NCBI GenBank assembly: GCA_022574065.1
Contig: JACZST010000143.1
Location: 1 to 5,478, forward strand
Source: Acidobacteriota bacterium
GTDB lineage: Bacteria > Actinomycetota > Acidimicrobiia > Spongiisociales > UBA5794
Length of the DNA: 5,478 nucleotides
Direction: 5' to 3'
The notes below the pieces were generated by a model. It worked only from the letters and a program-made list of their open reading frames with translations, was not told the origin of the DNA and did no database searches. Shown here in pieces: positions 5,436 through 5,478 of this stretch. The first letter of the stretch is position 1; each line of letters opens with the position of its first letter. The translations under genes were made by a program, and so were the position numbers.

Positions 5436-5466
5436 ACCGGCATGGTAGGCCGAAGTGTCGCAGGAC
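5436..5466 (-). promoter_or_regulatory. Candidate promoter for a leaderless transcript into the GMC region
   Basis: On the minus strand TACCAT (matches the TAnnnT -10 pattern) ends six bases before ATG 5435, and TTACCG sits 18 bases further upstream as a poor -35 match. No ribosome binding site precedes ATG 5435, so a leaderless mRNA, common in Actinobacteria, would explain the arrangement. Confidence 0.3.
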
Positions 5467-5478
5467 GGTAACATGCCG

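Noticed and set aside
1..5478. CRISPR array, tRNA, transposon ends or integrase
   Set aside because: No regularly spaced repeats, no tRNA-like cloverleaf and no transposase or recombinase motif found on either strand by reading.

Overview
The window is GC-rich DNA with dense, tightly packed genes, GTG starts and several short-leader or possibly leaderless starts. This fits an actinobacterial chromosome or metagenomic contig (Acidimicrobiia or a relative would suit), but no gene here fixes the taxon. I see no tRNA, rRNA, CRISPR array, transposase or integrase.

Left part (1-1267, minus strand). A two-gene operon encodes a small CHAT-domain cysteine protease and, overlapping its stop codon by 4 bases (ATGA), a P-loop NTPase of the STAND/NB-ARC type that runs off the left edge. 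The NTPase has no stop or complete end here, so it is easily missed. Both proteins start with the same short module, a (N/D)I-x-GDVSG-x-VA-x-G-x-NI motif, and the DNA encoding it is about 80% identical in the two genes. A protease-type effector, a switch NTPase and a shared N-terminal tag look like a two-component conflict, cell-suicide or immune-signalling unit. This is the most interesting part of the window.

Middle (1268-3053, plus strand). Divergent from the CHAT operon lies a 71-codon stub that keeps only the N-terminal signature of a phosphoesterase/phospholipase C-family enzyme. It is followed by a good intrinsic terminator. Then comes a two-gene operon, again with an ATGA overlap: a UbiE/MenG-like SAM methyltransferase and a polytopic membrane protein that looks distantly UbiA-like. 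Together they suggest modification of a lipid or quinone at the membrane.

Right part (3199-5478). A membrane-anchored DM13-domain protein (plus strand) converges on a GMC-family FAD oxidoreductase (minus strand), with a hairpin between them. The GMC gene keeps its cysteine cluster and catalytic His/Asn, but its 5' end is out of frame: the FAD-binding glycine motif lies mostly upstream of the only in-frame start and directly behind two stop codons. This is either a frameshifted gene or a sequence/assembly error in a GC-rich, self-complementary stretch. The open frame upstream of it (5250-5435) may be its displaced N-terminus or a separate small gene.
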